From Verrucomicrobiaceae bacterium (GTDB taxonomy: Bacteria; Verrucomicrobiota; Verrucomicrobiia; Verrucomicrobiales; Verrucomicrobiaceae): a DNA stretch of 64,000 nucleotides. Of the stretch, positions 9,336 through 18,095 are shown in pieces (the stretch's first letter is position 1; every line of letters begins with the position of its first letter). The DNA lies in assembly GCA_015075365.1 (NCBI GenBank), contig JABTUN010000002.1:682001-746000 (forward strand). The letters are read 5' to 3'. The notes below the pieces were generated by a model. It did no database searches. It was not told the origin of the DNA and was given only the letters and a program-made list of their open reading frames with translations. The position numbers and the translations under genes are program-made.

Positions 9336-10571
9336 TCACAGGTCCTCCGGACGCTGCAGCAGCTCCGCGACGCGTTTGAGCAAACGTCCTGCGGCACCGC
9401 CGTCGCAGACACGGTGGTCGAAGCTGAGGGTGATCTCGGCTTCGGTGACGGGGATGAATTGCTTCACCTCCTCACTCCAATGCGGGACCTTGCTGCCGGC
9501 GCCGAGGCCGAGGATGAGGTTCTGCTCAGGCAGCGGGATGGGGGTGGCCCAGACAATGCCGAAGGTGCCGAAATTCGTGACGGTGGCGATGCCGGGGCGG
9601 TTCATGTCGTGCGGCAGGCGGCGGGCGCGGGCCTGCTCGACAAGCTTGTTGTAAGTGGGCACGAGTTTGACGAGCGGCGTCTTATCGACTTCGCGCAGCA
9701 CGGGAACGAAGACGCCGTCCTCGACCTCGACGGCGAAGCCGATGTCAATGGCGCGGGGATGCACGATGCGGTTGCCGATGAGGCGACCGGCGGGCGCGGT
9801 GTTTTCGGCGAGGGCCAGGGCGAGGGCGCGGATGGCGTAAAGCGCAGGGCCGGGCTTCGGGTCGGCTTTTTTGCGATGCGCGAGCATGGCATCGAGCATG
9901 ATGGGGCTGCCAACGGTGGCGAGCGGTCGGGACCAAGCGCGGCGCATGCTGTCGGCGACGGCGATACGCATGGGCGAGGCCTTGGTCATGCGATGCTGCT
10001 CGAGGCCGCGGAGGAAGGCCTCGAAGTCTTCGACGGTGACACGGCCGCCTGCGCCGGTGCCGGGCACGCCGGCGAGGTCGGAGGCGTTCAGGCCGAGCTC
10101 GAGCATGCGGGCTCGCATGCGCGGTGAGATGTAACTGGCACCGGTAGCACCGGCGGGCACAGGCAGGCCGCCGACGACGGGCTCGACCTTTGGCTGCGGC
10201 GAGGAGATGACGTCTTCGTCGCTGATCTGGAAATGCAGGTTCTCGACGACATCGGCCATGCTGGTCGTGTGCTGCTGGGCGATGCTCGGCTGCGGCGTGT
10301 CGGCAAAGCCGAGGTTCTGCGCGTCCTCCTCGCTGATCTCAAACGCGGCAAGGGTGGAGCCGACGGCGTAGCTGGTCTGCGGGACGGCGACGATTTGGGT
10401 GATCTTGCCGGCGCAGGGCGCGGTGACGGACATCGTTGCCTTGTTGGTCTCGACTTCAAAGAGGTCGCTGGCCGCCTCCACGCTGCGTCCTGCCTCGACC
10501 AAGATGCGGACGATGGTGGCCTCGGCGATGGATTCGCCTAGCTGGGGCATCAGGATGGGGATGGTGGGCAT
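9336..10571 (-). CDS. 2-oxo acid dehydrogenase E2 (dihydrolipoamide acyltransferase)
   Basis: This 411-residue protein has the full E2 architecture. A single lipoyl domain (residues 1-77) carries the lipoylation Lys at K44 in the context VETNKATMSV; Asn replaces the usual Asp before it. A hinge follows, then a peripheral-subunit-binding domain (about 148-187, SPRMRARMLELG) and a catalytic acyltransferase domain with the active-site motif SFDHRVCDGGAAGRLL near the C-terminus. The enzyme transfers the acyl group to CoA and forms the core of the pyruvate or branched-chain dehydrogenase complex. It is the last gene of the E1 alpha-E1 beta-E2 operon, 39 bp after E1 beta. Substrate specificity cannot be settled from sequence alone. 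No lipoamide dehydrogenase is present in the window. Confidence 0.92.
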   Translation of the reverse strand: MPTIPILMPQLGESIAEATIVRILVEAGRSVEAASDLFEVETNKATMSVTAPCAGKITQIVAVPQTSYAVGSTLAAFEISEEDAQNLGFADTPQPSIAQQHTTSMADVVENLHFQISDEDVISSPQPKVEPVVGGLPVPAGATGASYISPRMRARMLELGLNASDLAGVPGTGAGGRVTVEDFEAFLRGLEQHRMTKASPMRIAVADSMRRAWSRPLATVGSPIMLDAMLAHRKKADPKPGPALYAIRALALALAENTAPAGRLIGNRIVHPRAIDIGFAVEVEDGVFVPVLREVDKTPLVKLVPTYNKLVEQARARRLPHDMNRPGIATVTNFGTFGIVWATPIPLPEQNLILGLGAGSKVPHWSEEVKQFIPVTEAEITLSFDHRVCDGGAAGRLLKRVAELLQRPEDL

Positions 10572-10610
10572 CTTTGAAGGAGAACGAAATCAGAATGACG
10601 AAGGCCGAAT

Positions 10611-11582
10611 TCAATACCTCAGCAGGCTGCGCAGCGCGCCGGCAATGCTGGCGACGGTGGGGCGGTGGGCTTTCCAGAGGTTCGGGTGGTAGGGAATGGG
10701 CGTGTCCTTGGCGTTGAGGCGCATCGGCGGGGCGTCGAGGAGGTGGAAGCCCTCGCTGGCGACGCGGGAGATGACTTCGGCGGTGACGCCGCCCCACGGG
10801 AAGGCCTCGCCGACGGCCAAAAGGCGGCCGGTGCGGGCGACGGAGCCGAGGATGGTGTCGGTGTCCATGGGCTTTACGCTGCGGAGATCGACGACTTCGA
10901 TTTGATAGCCATCAAGCTGGAGTTCTTCGGCGGCGCGGATGGCATCGTGAACCATGGCGCTGTAGGTGACGACGGTGGCGTGGCGGCCAGGACGTGCGAT
11001 GCGGGCCTTGCCGATGGGCAGGCTGCGCTCGCCGATCGACTCGGATTTGAGGTGGTAGTAGAGGAACTTGTGCTCGCAGTAGATGACGGGGTCGTTCAAC
11101 GCGACGCTATCAAGCAGCATCCAGTAGGCATCCTCGACGGTGGCGGGCGTGACGATGACGAGGCCAGGATAGTGCGCGTAGATGGCCTCCATGCTCTGGC
11201 TGTGGAAGGGCCCGCTGCCGGCGGTGCCACCGCTTGGCAGGCGGATGGTGACCGGGCACGGCGTCTCGGTGCGCCAGTAGAGCGTGGCGGCCTGGTTGAC
11301 GATCTGATTGAAGCCGATGCTGGAGAAATCGGCGAACTGCATCTCGACGATGGGGCGTGCGCCCTCAATCGCGGCACCGATGGCGAGGCCGACCATGGCG
11401 TCCTCGCTGATGGGCGAGTCAAACACGCGGCCGGGGAACTCCTTGCCGAGGTTTTTGGTGGCCTTGAAGGCTCCGCCGAAGGTGTTGATGTCCTGGCCGT
11501 AAAGAAAGACGGCGGGATCATTCCTCAGCGCGTCGTATTGAGCCTCCCGGATGGCCTCAAGGTAGGTGATGCTGCCGCTCAT
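10611..11582 (-). CDS. 2-oxo acid dehydrogenase E1 component, beta subunit
   Basis: The 323-residue protein is collinear with the E1 beta subunit of two-chain pyruvate / branched-chain 2-oxo acid dehydrogenases. Recognisable blocks are the N-terminal TYLEAIREAQYDALRNDP, the segment PISEDAMVGLAIGAAIEGAR, the EMQFADF block and the C-terminal GHxAE-equivalent region VGEAFPWGGVTAEV. Together with the alpha subunit it binds thiamine diphosphate and decarboxylates the 2-oxo acid. I chose the ATG at 11582 because it overlaps the alpha-subunit stop as ATGA, a classic translational-coupling arrangement; longer in-frame extensions run inside the alpha gene. It is followed by E2. Confidence 0.92.
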   Translation of the reverse strand: MSGSITYLEAIREAQYDALRNDPAVFLYGQDINTFGGAFKATKNLGKEFPGRVFDSPISEDAMVGLAIGAAIEGARPIVEMQFADFSSIGFNQIVNQAATLYWRTETPCPVTIRLPSGGTAGSGPFHSQSMEAIYAHYPGLVIVTPATVEDAYWMLLDSVALNDPVIYCEHKFLYYHLKSESIGERSLPIGKARIARPGRHATVVTYSAMVHDAIRAAEELQLDGYQIEVVDLRSVKPMDTDTILGSVARTGRLLAVGEAFPWGGVTAEVISRVASEGFHLLDAPPMRLNAKDTPIPYHPNLWKAHRPTVASIAGALRSLLRY

Positions 11583-12634
11583 GATGCGTTCTGGCCCTCC
11601 ACGAGCTCCGAGGTGGAGAGCGCCAGCCAGCTTTCCTTGAAGGGATCCGGCACGGGCTCTTTCGACACCTTGGCGACGGTTTGATCGACGAGACGACGGA
11701 TCTCCTCCATTTGAGTGACGAGGTCCGCCTCGGTGGCCCAGCCCTGTGCCACGGCGAATTTTCCGGCGACGTCGATGCAATCGCGAGCCTCGTGGGTGTG
11801 GCGTTTTTTGTCCGGGATGTAGCTGGCGTCATCGTGCTCGCCATGCCCGGCGAGACGCAACAGGGTGCCGACAATGATTTGAGGACCTTTACCGGCCTTC
11901 GCACGGGCCGCAGCACCGCGGAAAGCGGTCAAACACGCGGCGAGGTCGGTCGCGTCGATGTGCTCGCCATGCACGCCATAGCCCTTCGCACGGTCCACGA
12001 GGTTGTCGCAAGCATACTGGCGGGTATTCGGCGTGGAATAGGCGTATTGGTTGTTCGCGATGCTGACAATGAGCGGGAGTTTTTCGACCGCGGCGAGGTT
12101 CATGCCCTCGTGAAAAGCCCCGGTGGAGGTGGCACCATCCCCCACGCTGGTGGCTCCGATGGAATCGCCGAGCGTTCCCTTCAGCCGGCGGGCAAACAAC
12201 GCCCCCGCGACGACGGAAAGCAGGCTGCCAAGGTGCGAAATCATCGCCATGTAGCCATCACGAGGCCGACCGCGGTGGATATTGCCATCGCGTCCTTTCA
12301 TCGGGCCGGTCACGGCACCGAGGTAGGTGCGAAGGCAGTCCGTCATCGGTTCGCCAAACGCCAAACGGCCAGCCTGATCACGGATCAGCGGCCCATAGAC
12401 GTCTTTTCCCATGCGGAGCTGCACGCCCATCGCGGCGGCGAAGGCCTCCTGACCTTTGCCAAGGTAAACCCCGCCCACGATGCGGCCACCCGCACGATAA
12501 AGAGCCCCCAACTTCTCTTCCAAGACTCGCGAGAGTCTCATGAAGTGGAAGGCACGAAGATACTGCTCCTGAAAGTCCGCCGGGTAGGCGGACACTGTGC
12601 GTTTGGAAGTTGTCGTGACGGGAGAAGCGGACAC
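11579..12634 (-). CDS. 2-oxo acid dehydrogenase E1 component, alpha subunit
   Basis: The 351-residue product contains the thiamine-diphosphate motif of E1 alpha, GDGATSTGAFHEGMNLA followed by VSIANN, and the phosphorylation-loop equivalent GHGEHDDASYIPD. This subunit catalyses decarboxylation of the 2-oxo acid with E1 beta. Translation appears to start at a GTG (12632-12634): an in-frame stop lies just upstream and no ATG occurs before Met32, which would cut into the conserved N-terminal helix. A good -35/-10 pair ends only about 8 bases upstream (see promoter at 12643-12671), so the mRNA may be nearly leaderless. It is the first gene of the E1 alpha-E1 beta-E2 operon and overlaps E1 beta by four bases. 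Confidence 0.92.
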   Translation of the reverse strand: MSASPVTTTSKRTVSAYPADFQEQYLRAFHFMRLSRVLEEKLGALYRAGGRIVGGVYLGKGQEAFAAAMGVQLRMGKDVYGPLIRDQAGRLAFGEPMTDCLRTYLGAVTGPMKGRDGNIHRGRPRDGYMAMISHLGSLLSVVAGALFARRLKGTLGDSIGATSVGDGATSTGAFHEGMNLAAVEKLPLIVSIANNQYAYSTPNTRQYACDNLVDRAKGYGVHGEHIDATDLAACLTAFRGAAARAKAGKGPQIIVGTLLRLAGHGEHDDASYIPDKKRHTHEARDCIDVAGKFAVAQGWATEADLVTQMEEIRRLVDQTVAKVSKEPVPDPFKESWLALSTSELVEGQNAS

Positions 12635-12642
12635 GGAAGCGC

Positions 12643-12671
12643 TTTTTAGCGAAATCTGTTAGAATCGTCAA
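12643..12671 (-). promoter_or_regulatory. Putative sigma-70-type promoter of the E1/E2 operon
   Basis: Read on the minus strand, TTGACG (12671-12666) and TAAAAA (12648-12643) are separated by exactly 17 bases. This matches TTGACA/TATAAT at 5/6 and 4/6 positions. Initiation 6-8 bases downstream would fall at about 12635-12637, right at the GTG start of E1 alpha. Confidence 0.4.
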
Positions 12672-12930
12672 CAGTAGCGGAGGGTCACGTTGTATCTTGA
12701 GGTAAGTTGAAGCCAGTTTTTGCCCTTCAAAGGCCAAGATTGAGCAAATCGAAGGCAAAAAGCCCCAGACCGCTCCGAGCCCCTATGGGAACTCGCTCGA
12801 ACTCAGCCTGCTGAACTTAAATTTTAATAATTCGAGGCTTGAGGATACTCAATAAAGGCTGAATTTTATGAAAAATGTTTGAAATTTACAATAATTTTGG
12901 TTTCGTTTACTTTGTTTAGCCCCGAAAACC
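12672..12930. other. AT-rich divergent intergenic region
   Basis: These bases separate the minus-strand dehydrogenase operon from the plus-strand gene at 12931. From about 12818 to 12920 the DNA becomes much richer in A and T than the surrounding genes, as expected for a promoter region of the plus-strand gene. I could not fix a single convincing -35/-10 pair, and no ribosome binding site stands out before 12931. Confidence 0.4.
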
Positions 12931-13536
12931 ATGAGCGTCGTCATGCAAATCACCGCAGCCACCTCTTCCAGCACCTTGGCATTCAAGGATTTCTCTGTCG
13001 AGAGTCTCGGTCATCTCGTTGTGCCGGACTACCCCATCCGCTTTGGCTTCCAAATCGACGTGGTGCCGGAAGATTGCCCCTCCCAGATTGTGTTCGGCCT
13101 GGTGGCCAGTGAACCCGCCAACAGCCGAAATGGCAGGACCTATGGATTTGCTGTGCGTATCGACCTCGAAAACCGCGAGATTTGGGACGTGCTCAACGGA
13201 ACCGGCCTCGTAGGCTGGGTGGAGCATCCGCTGGGCTTGGCGGGCTTCACGGACGAAGAGCCGCTGCTCCTAGGCTGGGAAATTGAGCTTCACGGACAAC
13301 AACTAATTCCCAAACTCCAGGTCGCCGACCAGCAGTGGCTGTATCCATCCATCCTCTGCCCTGATGCCACCACACTGGAAGCCATCGTCGGCTGGCAAGG
13401 TGAGTGGGAAAACGGTGTTCGCGGCTTTGTGATGCATCCCGCCCTTTGGCGTGAACAACTTCCCGTCCCGCAAAAGCCCGAGCCACCTGCCCCAGCGTCC
13501 CAACCGGCCGCGGACGAGGCTGTAGCGGCTGCTTGA
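12931..13536 (+). CDS. Hypothetical protein, possible beta-sandwich fold
   Basis: I do not recognise the family of this 201-residue protein. It has no signal peptide or membrane segment, so it is probably cytoplasmic. The middle (about residues 40-165) alternates hydrophobic and polar residues in beta-strand style, with a segment RTYGFAVRIDLENREIWDVL faintly like SPRY/concanavalin-type domains that describe a ligand-binding sandwich; that resemblance is only by eye. The C-terminal 25 residues are low complexity, rich in Pro, Ala and Glu. The ATG at 12931 follows an AT-rich promoter-like region, and codon usage matches the neighbours. The hldD gene follows 34 bp later on the same strand, so they may be cotranscribed. 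Confidence 0.65.
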   Translation: MSVVMQITAATSSSTLAFKDFSVESLGHLVVPDYPIRFGFQIDVVPEDCPSQIVFGLVASEPANSRNGRTYGFAVRIDLENREIWDVLNGTGLVGWVEHPLGLAGFTDEEPLLLGWEIELHGQQLIPKLQVADQQWLYPSILCPDATTLEAIVGWQGEWENGVRGFVMHPALWREQLPVPQKPEPPAPASQPAADEAVAAA

Positions 13537-13570
13537 ATCAGACTGCAAACTCCGCTAGGGGCAGCAGTTC

Positions 13571-14572
13571 ATGAAGAACACGGAAAGTCGCATCCTCATC
13601 ACCGGCGGGGCCGGATTCATCGGCAGTGCCCTTGTCTGGGATCTGAACCGCCGCGGCTGCGAAAACATCGTCGTGTGCGACCGCCTCAGCACAGATGAGA
13701 AATGGAAAAACCTCGTCCCGCTACGCTTCGCCGACTACATCGACGGCAATGACCTCCTCCAGGCCGTGCAGCATTCACCCACGAAACTCGGCCGCTTTGA
13801 CCACGTCCTGCACCTCGGTGCCTGCTCCGCCACCACCGAGCGCGATGCGGACTACCTCATGCGCAACAACTACGAGTTCACCAAGCAGCTCTGCCAGTGG
13901 TCGCTCGCGAATCAGACACGCTTCGTCTATGCCTCCTCCGCCGCCACCTATGGCGATGGAGCCCACGGCATGAACGACCAGGACCCGGACATCCACAAGC
14001 TGCGCCCGCTGAACATGTACGGCTACTCGAAGCACCTCTTCGACCTCCACGCCAAGCGCGAGGGCTGGCTGCCCAAGATCGTCGGGCTGAAGTACTTCAA
14101 CGTCTATGGCCCCAACGAGGACCACAAGGCCGACATGCGCAGCCTCGTGCACAAGGCCTGCGGCCAGATCCTCGCCACCGGCAAGGTGCAGCTCTTCAAA
14201 TCCCACCGCCCGGACTACAAGCACGGCGAGCAGATGCGCGACTTCCTCTATGTGAAGGACGCCATCCGCATGACGCTCCACCTCGCCGAGACCCCGAGCG
14301 CCGGCGGCCTCTTCAACCTCGGCTCCGGCAAAGCCCACACCTGGATCGAGCTCGCCACCGCCATCTTCACCGCGCTCGGCAAGGAGCCCGTCATCGAGTT
14401 CATCGACATGCCGGAGCACCTGCAATCGAAGTATCAATACTACACCTGCGCCGACATCGCCAAGCTGCGCGCCTCCGGCTTCAACCAGGAAATCACCGCG
14501 CTCACCGAAGCCGTGCGCGATTACGTCCAGGGCTACCTCGTCCCCGACAAACGTCTCGGCGACGAGGCGTGA
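13571..14572 (+). CDS. hldD: ADP-L-glycero-D-manno-heptose 6-epimerase
   Basis: The 333-residue protein is a short-chain dehydrogenase with the NAD(P)-binding motif GGAGFIGS at residues 12-19 and the catalytic YxxxK (Y150-G-Y-S-K154). Features specific to HldD are the start RILITGGAGFIGSALVWDL, the segment LGACSATTERDADYLMRNN and the block KYFNVYGPNEDHK. HldD converts ADP-D-glycero-D-manno-heptose to its L-glycero epimer, the last step in making the heptose donor for lipopolysaccharide inner core; its presence supports a Gram-negative envelope. Length is slightly above the E. coli enzyme (310). It stands between an unknown gene and a PEP-CTERM protein; no other heptose genes are nearby. Confidence 0.9.
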   Translation: MKNTESRILITGGAGFIGSALVWDLNRRGCENIVVCDRLSTDEKWKNLVPLRFADYIDGNDLLQAVQHSPTKLGRFDHVLHLGACSATTERDADYLMRNNYEFTKQLCQWSLANQTRFVYASSAATYGDGAHGMNDQDPDIHKLRPLNMYGYSKHLFDLHAKREGWLPKIVGLKYFNVYGPNEDHKADMRSLVHKACGQILATGKVQLFKSHRPDYKHGEQMRDFLYVKDAIRMTLHLAETPSAGGLFNLGSGKAHTWIELATAIFTALGKEPVIEFIDMPEHLQSKYQYYTCADIAKLRASGFNQEITALTEAVRDYVQGYLVPDKRLGDEA

Positions 14573-14646
14573 TGTGATTGTGGCGTAAGGCGCTACATTT
14601 AAACTCTCGCAGGGGTACCCTCCTTCATGATATACCCCACGCCGTC

Positions 14647-15393
14647 ATGAGTCTGTCCAAAACGCGCTCGTCCCTGCCCGCCCGGCTACTTTCCATGCTG
14701 TTGCTCGTCGCTCCTGCAATCTCCCAGGCTGCCTGGACTGCCGGCGCTGATTTTGTCGCCAACGAGAAGCCTGATGGCCTTCATGAGAACAATCCAAACT
14801 CAGCGGTGCCCCAATGGAGCTACGGCTATCGTTCCACGATCACGGGCACGGCCCTGACGCTCTACACCCCTGCGGAGCACTCGAACGACACCTCCGGCAG
14901 CGGTGGTCATCCCGATCTCGAAGGCTTTAACTCCGGATTCTCCATCGCTTGGGTGAACACCGCCAGCACCTCAGTCACGAGTGTCGGCGGGGCTTTGGTC
15001 GGACCTCACCAAATCATATTGCATCCCGAGGACGGGCTGGCGAATGTCATTCGCTGGACCTCGCCGGGCGCGGGCTTGTACTCGATCAACGCCTTGTGGG
15101 ACGATCTGGACCATGGCGGTGGCGATGGCGCGGTGGCGGATGTTGTGATCAACGGAGTTTCGTTTTTCAGCCAGGTATTCGGTTACAGCACCCAGGCATC
15201 CATCAATCAAAACTTCACCCTGGGATTGGGAGACACCGTGGACTTTGTCCTCAGCCAGAATGGCGACATCCAGTTCGACTCCACCGGCTTCGACGCGACG
15301 ATCTCCCTTGTTCCTGAGCCATCACGGGCCTTGATGCTCGCTGCGGGGATCGGATGGCTGCTCGTCAGACGGCGGAGGCCCAGCCGCGATTGA
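14647..15393 (+). CDS. PEP-CTERM sorting domain-containing exported protein
   Basis: This 248-residue protein has an N-terminal signal peptide (MSLSKTRSSLPARLLSMLLL and onwards, ending near AISQAA). Its C-terminal tripartite PEP-CTERM signal is VPEPS, then a short hydrophobic helix (about LMLAAGIGWLLV), then the basic tail RRRRPSRD. Such proteins are exported, sorted by exosortase (EpsH/XrtA family) and often linked to extracellular polysaccharide. The mature part is Ser/Thr/Gly-rich and beta-like, with no catalytic motif. I chose the ATG at 14647 because it begins the signal peptide; an upstream in-frame start at 14578 would add 23 unlikely residues. No exosortase is present in the window. 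Confidence 0.85.
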   Translation: MSLSKTRSSLPARLLSMLLLVAPAISQAAWTAGADFVANEKPDGLHENNPNSAVPQWSYGYRSTITGTALTLYTPAEHSNDTSGSGGHPDLEGFNSGFSIAWVNTASTSVTSVGGALVGPHQIILHPEDGLANVIRWTSPGAGLYSINALWDDLDHGGGDGAVADVVINGVSFFSQVFGYSTQASINQNFTLGLGDTVDFVLSQNGDIQFDSTGFDATISLVPEPSRALMLAAGIGWLLVRRRRPSRD

Positions 15394-15652
15394 TTCCCGG
15401 ATCTTCCCCCGGGCCATGCATCTCGCGTCGAACCTTCGCGTCCATGAGGCAGCCAGAAGAGGATAGGTGGTCATCTGCCAGCCTTCACTGAACCATGCGA
15501 GAGGCAGTCCTGATTTTCACAACCCTCACGGGCCTCACCGCCCCCTCACGCCTTAAGATGCAAACTCTGCTGGCAATTTCCTCCAGACTGCGTCGTTTGA
15601 TCCCAGGACCACCTCTGCATCCCTCTCCAGGAGGTGCCAAACTCCATCACCG

Positions 15653-16516
15653 ATGAAACTACTTCTCCCCCTGCTCACCCTCGGCGTTTCCGCCGCCCTT
15701 TACCTTGCCCAGGCCGCCGACAGCGCGGTCAAGCCGCTGCGTGTGCTTATCGTCGCCGGTGGCTGCTGCCATGAATACGACAAGCAGCCCATGGCGCTCA
15801 AGGAGGGCATCGAGGCGCGCCTGAATGCCATTGTCGATATCGCCTACAACCCGGACAAGAGCACCAAGGCCACCTTTGAGATCTACAAGGCGAAGGACTG
15901 GGCCAAGGATTTCGACGTGATCATTCATGATGAGTGCAGCGCGGATGTGACCGACCCTGCCTATGTCGGAGCCATCCTGGATGCCCACAAGGCAGGCAAA
16001 CCCGCCGTGAACCTCCACTGCGCCATGCACAGCTACCGCTGGGGAAATTTCCGCGAACCCGTGAAAGCCGGTGCCGACAACGCCGGCTGGTATGAGTTCA
16101 TCGGGCTTCAATCCACCGCGCACGGCCCCAAGGAACCCATCGCCATCACCTATACCGACAAAACGCATCCGATCACCCGGGGCCTGGAGAACTGGACCAC
16201 GATTAACGAGGAGCTCTACAACAACATCCAGGTGCTGAACGGCAAGCCGCTGGCCTCCGGCCTGCAAATCGTGCCGCCAAAGGCCAAGAAGGGCGAAAAA
16301 CTGCCGCCAGACGCCAAACCGGCCGAGGCCACCGCCGTCGTCGCCTGGACCAACGAATATGGCCCCAACAAAACCCGGGTCTTCAGCACCAGCCTCGGCC
16401 ACAACACCGAAACCGTGGCGGACGCACGCTATCTGGACCTCGTCTCCCGCGGACTCCTATGGGCCGCCGGACACCTGACGGACGAGGGCAAGCCGACGGC
16501 CGGATACGGCCGCTGA
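15653..16516 (+). CDS. ThuA domain-containing secreted protein
   Basis: The 287-residue product has a signal peptide (residues 1-22) followed by a ThuA-like, glutamine-amidotransferase-fold domain. The opening strand LRVLIVAGGCCHEYDKQP, the segment FDVIIHDECSAD, the block KPAVNLHCAMHSYR and the His-rich HPITRGLENW motif are typical. ThuA-family proteins in Verrucomicrobiota and Planctomycetota are usually exported and associated with sugar utilisation, but the reaction is not established. An AGGAGG sequence at 15629-15634 lies about 18 bases before the ATG, further than usual. The gene is isolated, preceded by 259 bases without a gene and followed by a convergent response-regulator gene. Confidence 0.87.
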   Translation: MKLLLPLLTLGVSAALYLAQAADSAVKPLRVLIVAGGCCHEYDKQPMALKEGIEARLNAIVDIAYNPDKSTKATFEIYKAKDWAKDFDVIIHDECSADVTDPAYVGAILDAHKAGKPAVNLHCAMHSYRWGNFREPVKAGADNAGWYEFIGLQSTAHGPKEPIAITYTDKTHPITRGLENWTTINEELYNNIQVLNGKPLASGLQIVPPKAKKGEKLPPDAKPAEATAVVAWTNEYGPNKTRVFSTSLGHNTETVADARYLDLVSRGLLWAAGHLTDEGKPTAGYGR

Positions 16517-16575
16517 TGCGCCACCGGGGAATGTGATAATCAGCCCAAATGCTGAACCTGATACGCGGTCATCAT

Positions 16576-16598
16576 CCATGCCGGGAGAGCGGGCATGG
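16576..16598. terminator. Possible hairpin between convergent genes
   Basis: A 7-bp stem, CCATGCC (16576-16582) and GGCATGG (16592-16598), with a 9-base loop lies between the convergent ThuA and response-regulator genes. It lacks a T-run on either side, so it is at best a weak bidirectional terminator. Confidence 0.25.
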
Positions 16599-16658
16599 TG
16601 TGACAGAACACCTCAAAAGCGGTTCTGATCAAACCTGCCCCTCCTCACTTCGTCGTCT

Positions 16659-18095
16659 TCAGCTCGCCTTCTTCGCCTTTTTCACCGCGGGGGCGGAGAG
16701 GTAGCTCTGGAGCGTGGTGGCGGGGACGCCGAGGAGCTTGCTGGCGCGGGTCTCGTCCTCGTCGCAGTGGCGGTAGGCGATGCGGGTGAGCTCGCGCTCG
16801 ATCCATGGGAGGAGATCGATGTCCGGCGTCTTGTCGGCCATGTTCACGAGCATCGACAACGCATCACGCATGCGGGTGACGGTGCTGGCCGGGCCGTGGT
16901 GACGGGTACCTTTGCTGCCGAGCGGGATGTCGGAAGGCAGGAGCACGTCGGAATTGCACAGGGCGCAGGCGCGCTGGATCGTATTTTCGAGCTCGCGGAC
17001 GTTTCCAGGCCAGTCGTACGCCTCGAGGATGTCGAGCGCGTCATCCGTGAAGCGCATCACGGGGCCGCGACGGCGGGCGGACTGGCGCTGGAGGAAAAAC
17101 TCGGCCAGCAGGCGCACGTCCTCCCGGCGCTCACGAAGCGGCGGGATGTGGATGCGCACGACATTGAGGCGGTAGAAGAGGTCCTCGCGGAAATTGCCCT
17201 TCGCGACCTCTTCTTCGAGATTTTTGTTTGTGGCGGCGAGCACGCGCACGTCGGTCTTGAGCGTCTGATTGCTGCCGACGCGGCTGTACTGCCCTTCTTG
17301 GAGCACGCGGAGGAGCTTGCTCTGCACGGCGAGCGGCATGTCGCCGATTTCATCGAGGAAGAGGGTGCCGCCATCGCACTGCTCAAAGCGGCCGATGCGC
17401 TGGTTCACCGCGCCGGTGAAGCTGCCCTTCTCGTGGCCGAAGATCTCGCTCTCAATCAGGTTGTCCGGGATGGCCGTGATGTTGATGGCGGCGAATTCCT
17501 TCTGCGCCCGCGGGCTGAATTTATGGATGGCGCCGGCAACGAGTTCTTTGCCGCAGCCGCTTTCACCCGTGATCATGACGGGCGCGTCGGAGCGGGAGAC
17601 GCGGCCGATGAGCTTGAAGACCTCCTGCATGGCCGGGGAGCGGCCGATGATGGTTTCCTGGATGCTCTCCGGCGGCAGTTCGGTGGACTGCTCGCGCTTC
17701 TGGCGGCGTGCCTCGATACCGGTGAGGGCGCTTTCGACCACGCTGCGCAGCTCGTAGGGCAGACGCTCCTTCGGCAGCACGTCGTAGGCACCGATGCGCA
17801 TGGCCTCGATGACGTGGGAGGTGGTGGCGGTGCCGCTGAACAGGATCACCATCGCATGCGGATCACCCTGGCGGAGGCGTTTGAGCAACTCGATGCCGCT
17901 GGCGGGGCCGGTGCCGGAACGGATCTCGGCAAGAACGAGGTCGGCACGCTTTTTCTGGTAGGCAGCGAGGCCCTCCTCAGGCCGTTCGCAGGTGACGATG
18001 GTCACGCCAGGCGCTTTAAGATGTCCCGCTGCCCACGACAAAAAGTCGGGGTCGGAGTCGATGATGATGAGATGGGTGTCCGGAGCTTGGGGCAT
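16659..18095 (-). CDS. Sigma-54-dependent response regulator (NtrC family) with atypical receiver
   Basis: The 478-residue protein has a receiver domain (about residues 7-125), a sigma-54 AAA+ domain (about 148-390) and a Fis-type helix-turn-helix at the C-terminus. In the AAA+ part I see Walker A GESGCGKE (177-184), the sigma-54 contact loop as GSFTGA (224-229) and Walker B GTLFLDEIGD. In the receiver the acidic pocket (D13, D15), switch T/S (S87) and K109 are present, but the usual phospho-acceptor Asp is replaced by Glu57 (LVLAEIRSG). It may therefore be active without phosphorylation or respond to another signal. I prefer the ATG at 18095 to a GTG at 18161. No histidine kinase is adjacent; the targets are unknown. 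Confidence 0.9.
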   Translation of the reverse strand: MPQAPDTHLIIIDSDPDFLSWAAGHLKAPGVTIVTCERPEEGLAAYQKKRADLVLAEIRSGTGPASGIELLKRLRQGDPHAMVILFSGTATTSHVIEAMRIGAYDVLPKERLPYELRSVVESALTGIEARRQKREQSTELPPESIQETIIGRSPAMQEVFKLIGRVSRSDAPVMITGESGCGKELVAGAIHKFSPRAQKEFAAINITAIPDNLIESEIFGHEKGSFTGAVNQRIGRFEQCDGGTLFLDEIGDMPLAVQSKLLRVLQEGQYSRVGSNQTLKTDVRVLAATNKNLEEEVAKGNFREDLFYRLNVVRIHIPPLRERREDVRLLAEFFLQRQSARRRGPVMRFTDDALDILEAYDWPGNVRELENTIQRACALCNSDVLLPSDIPLGSKGTRHHGPASTVTRMRDALSMLVNMADKTPDIDLLPWIERELTRIAYRHCDEDETRASKLLGVPATTLQSYLSAPAVKKAKKAS

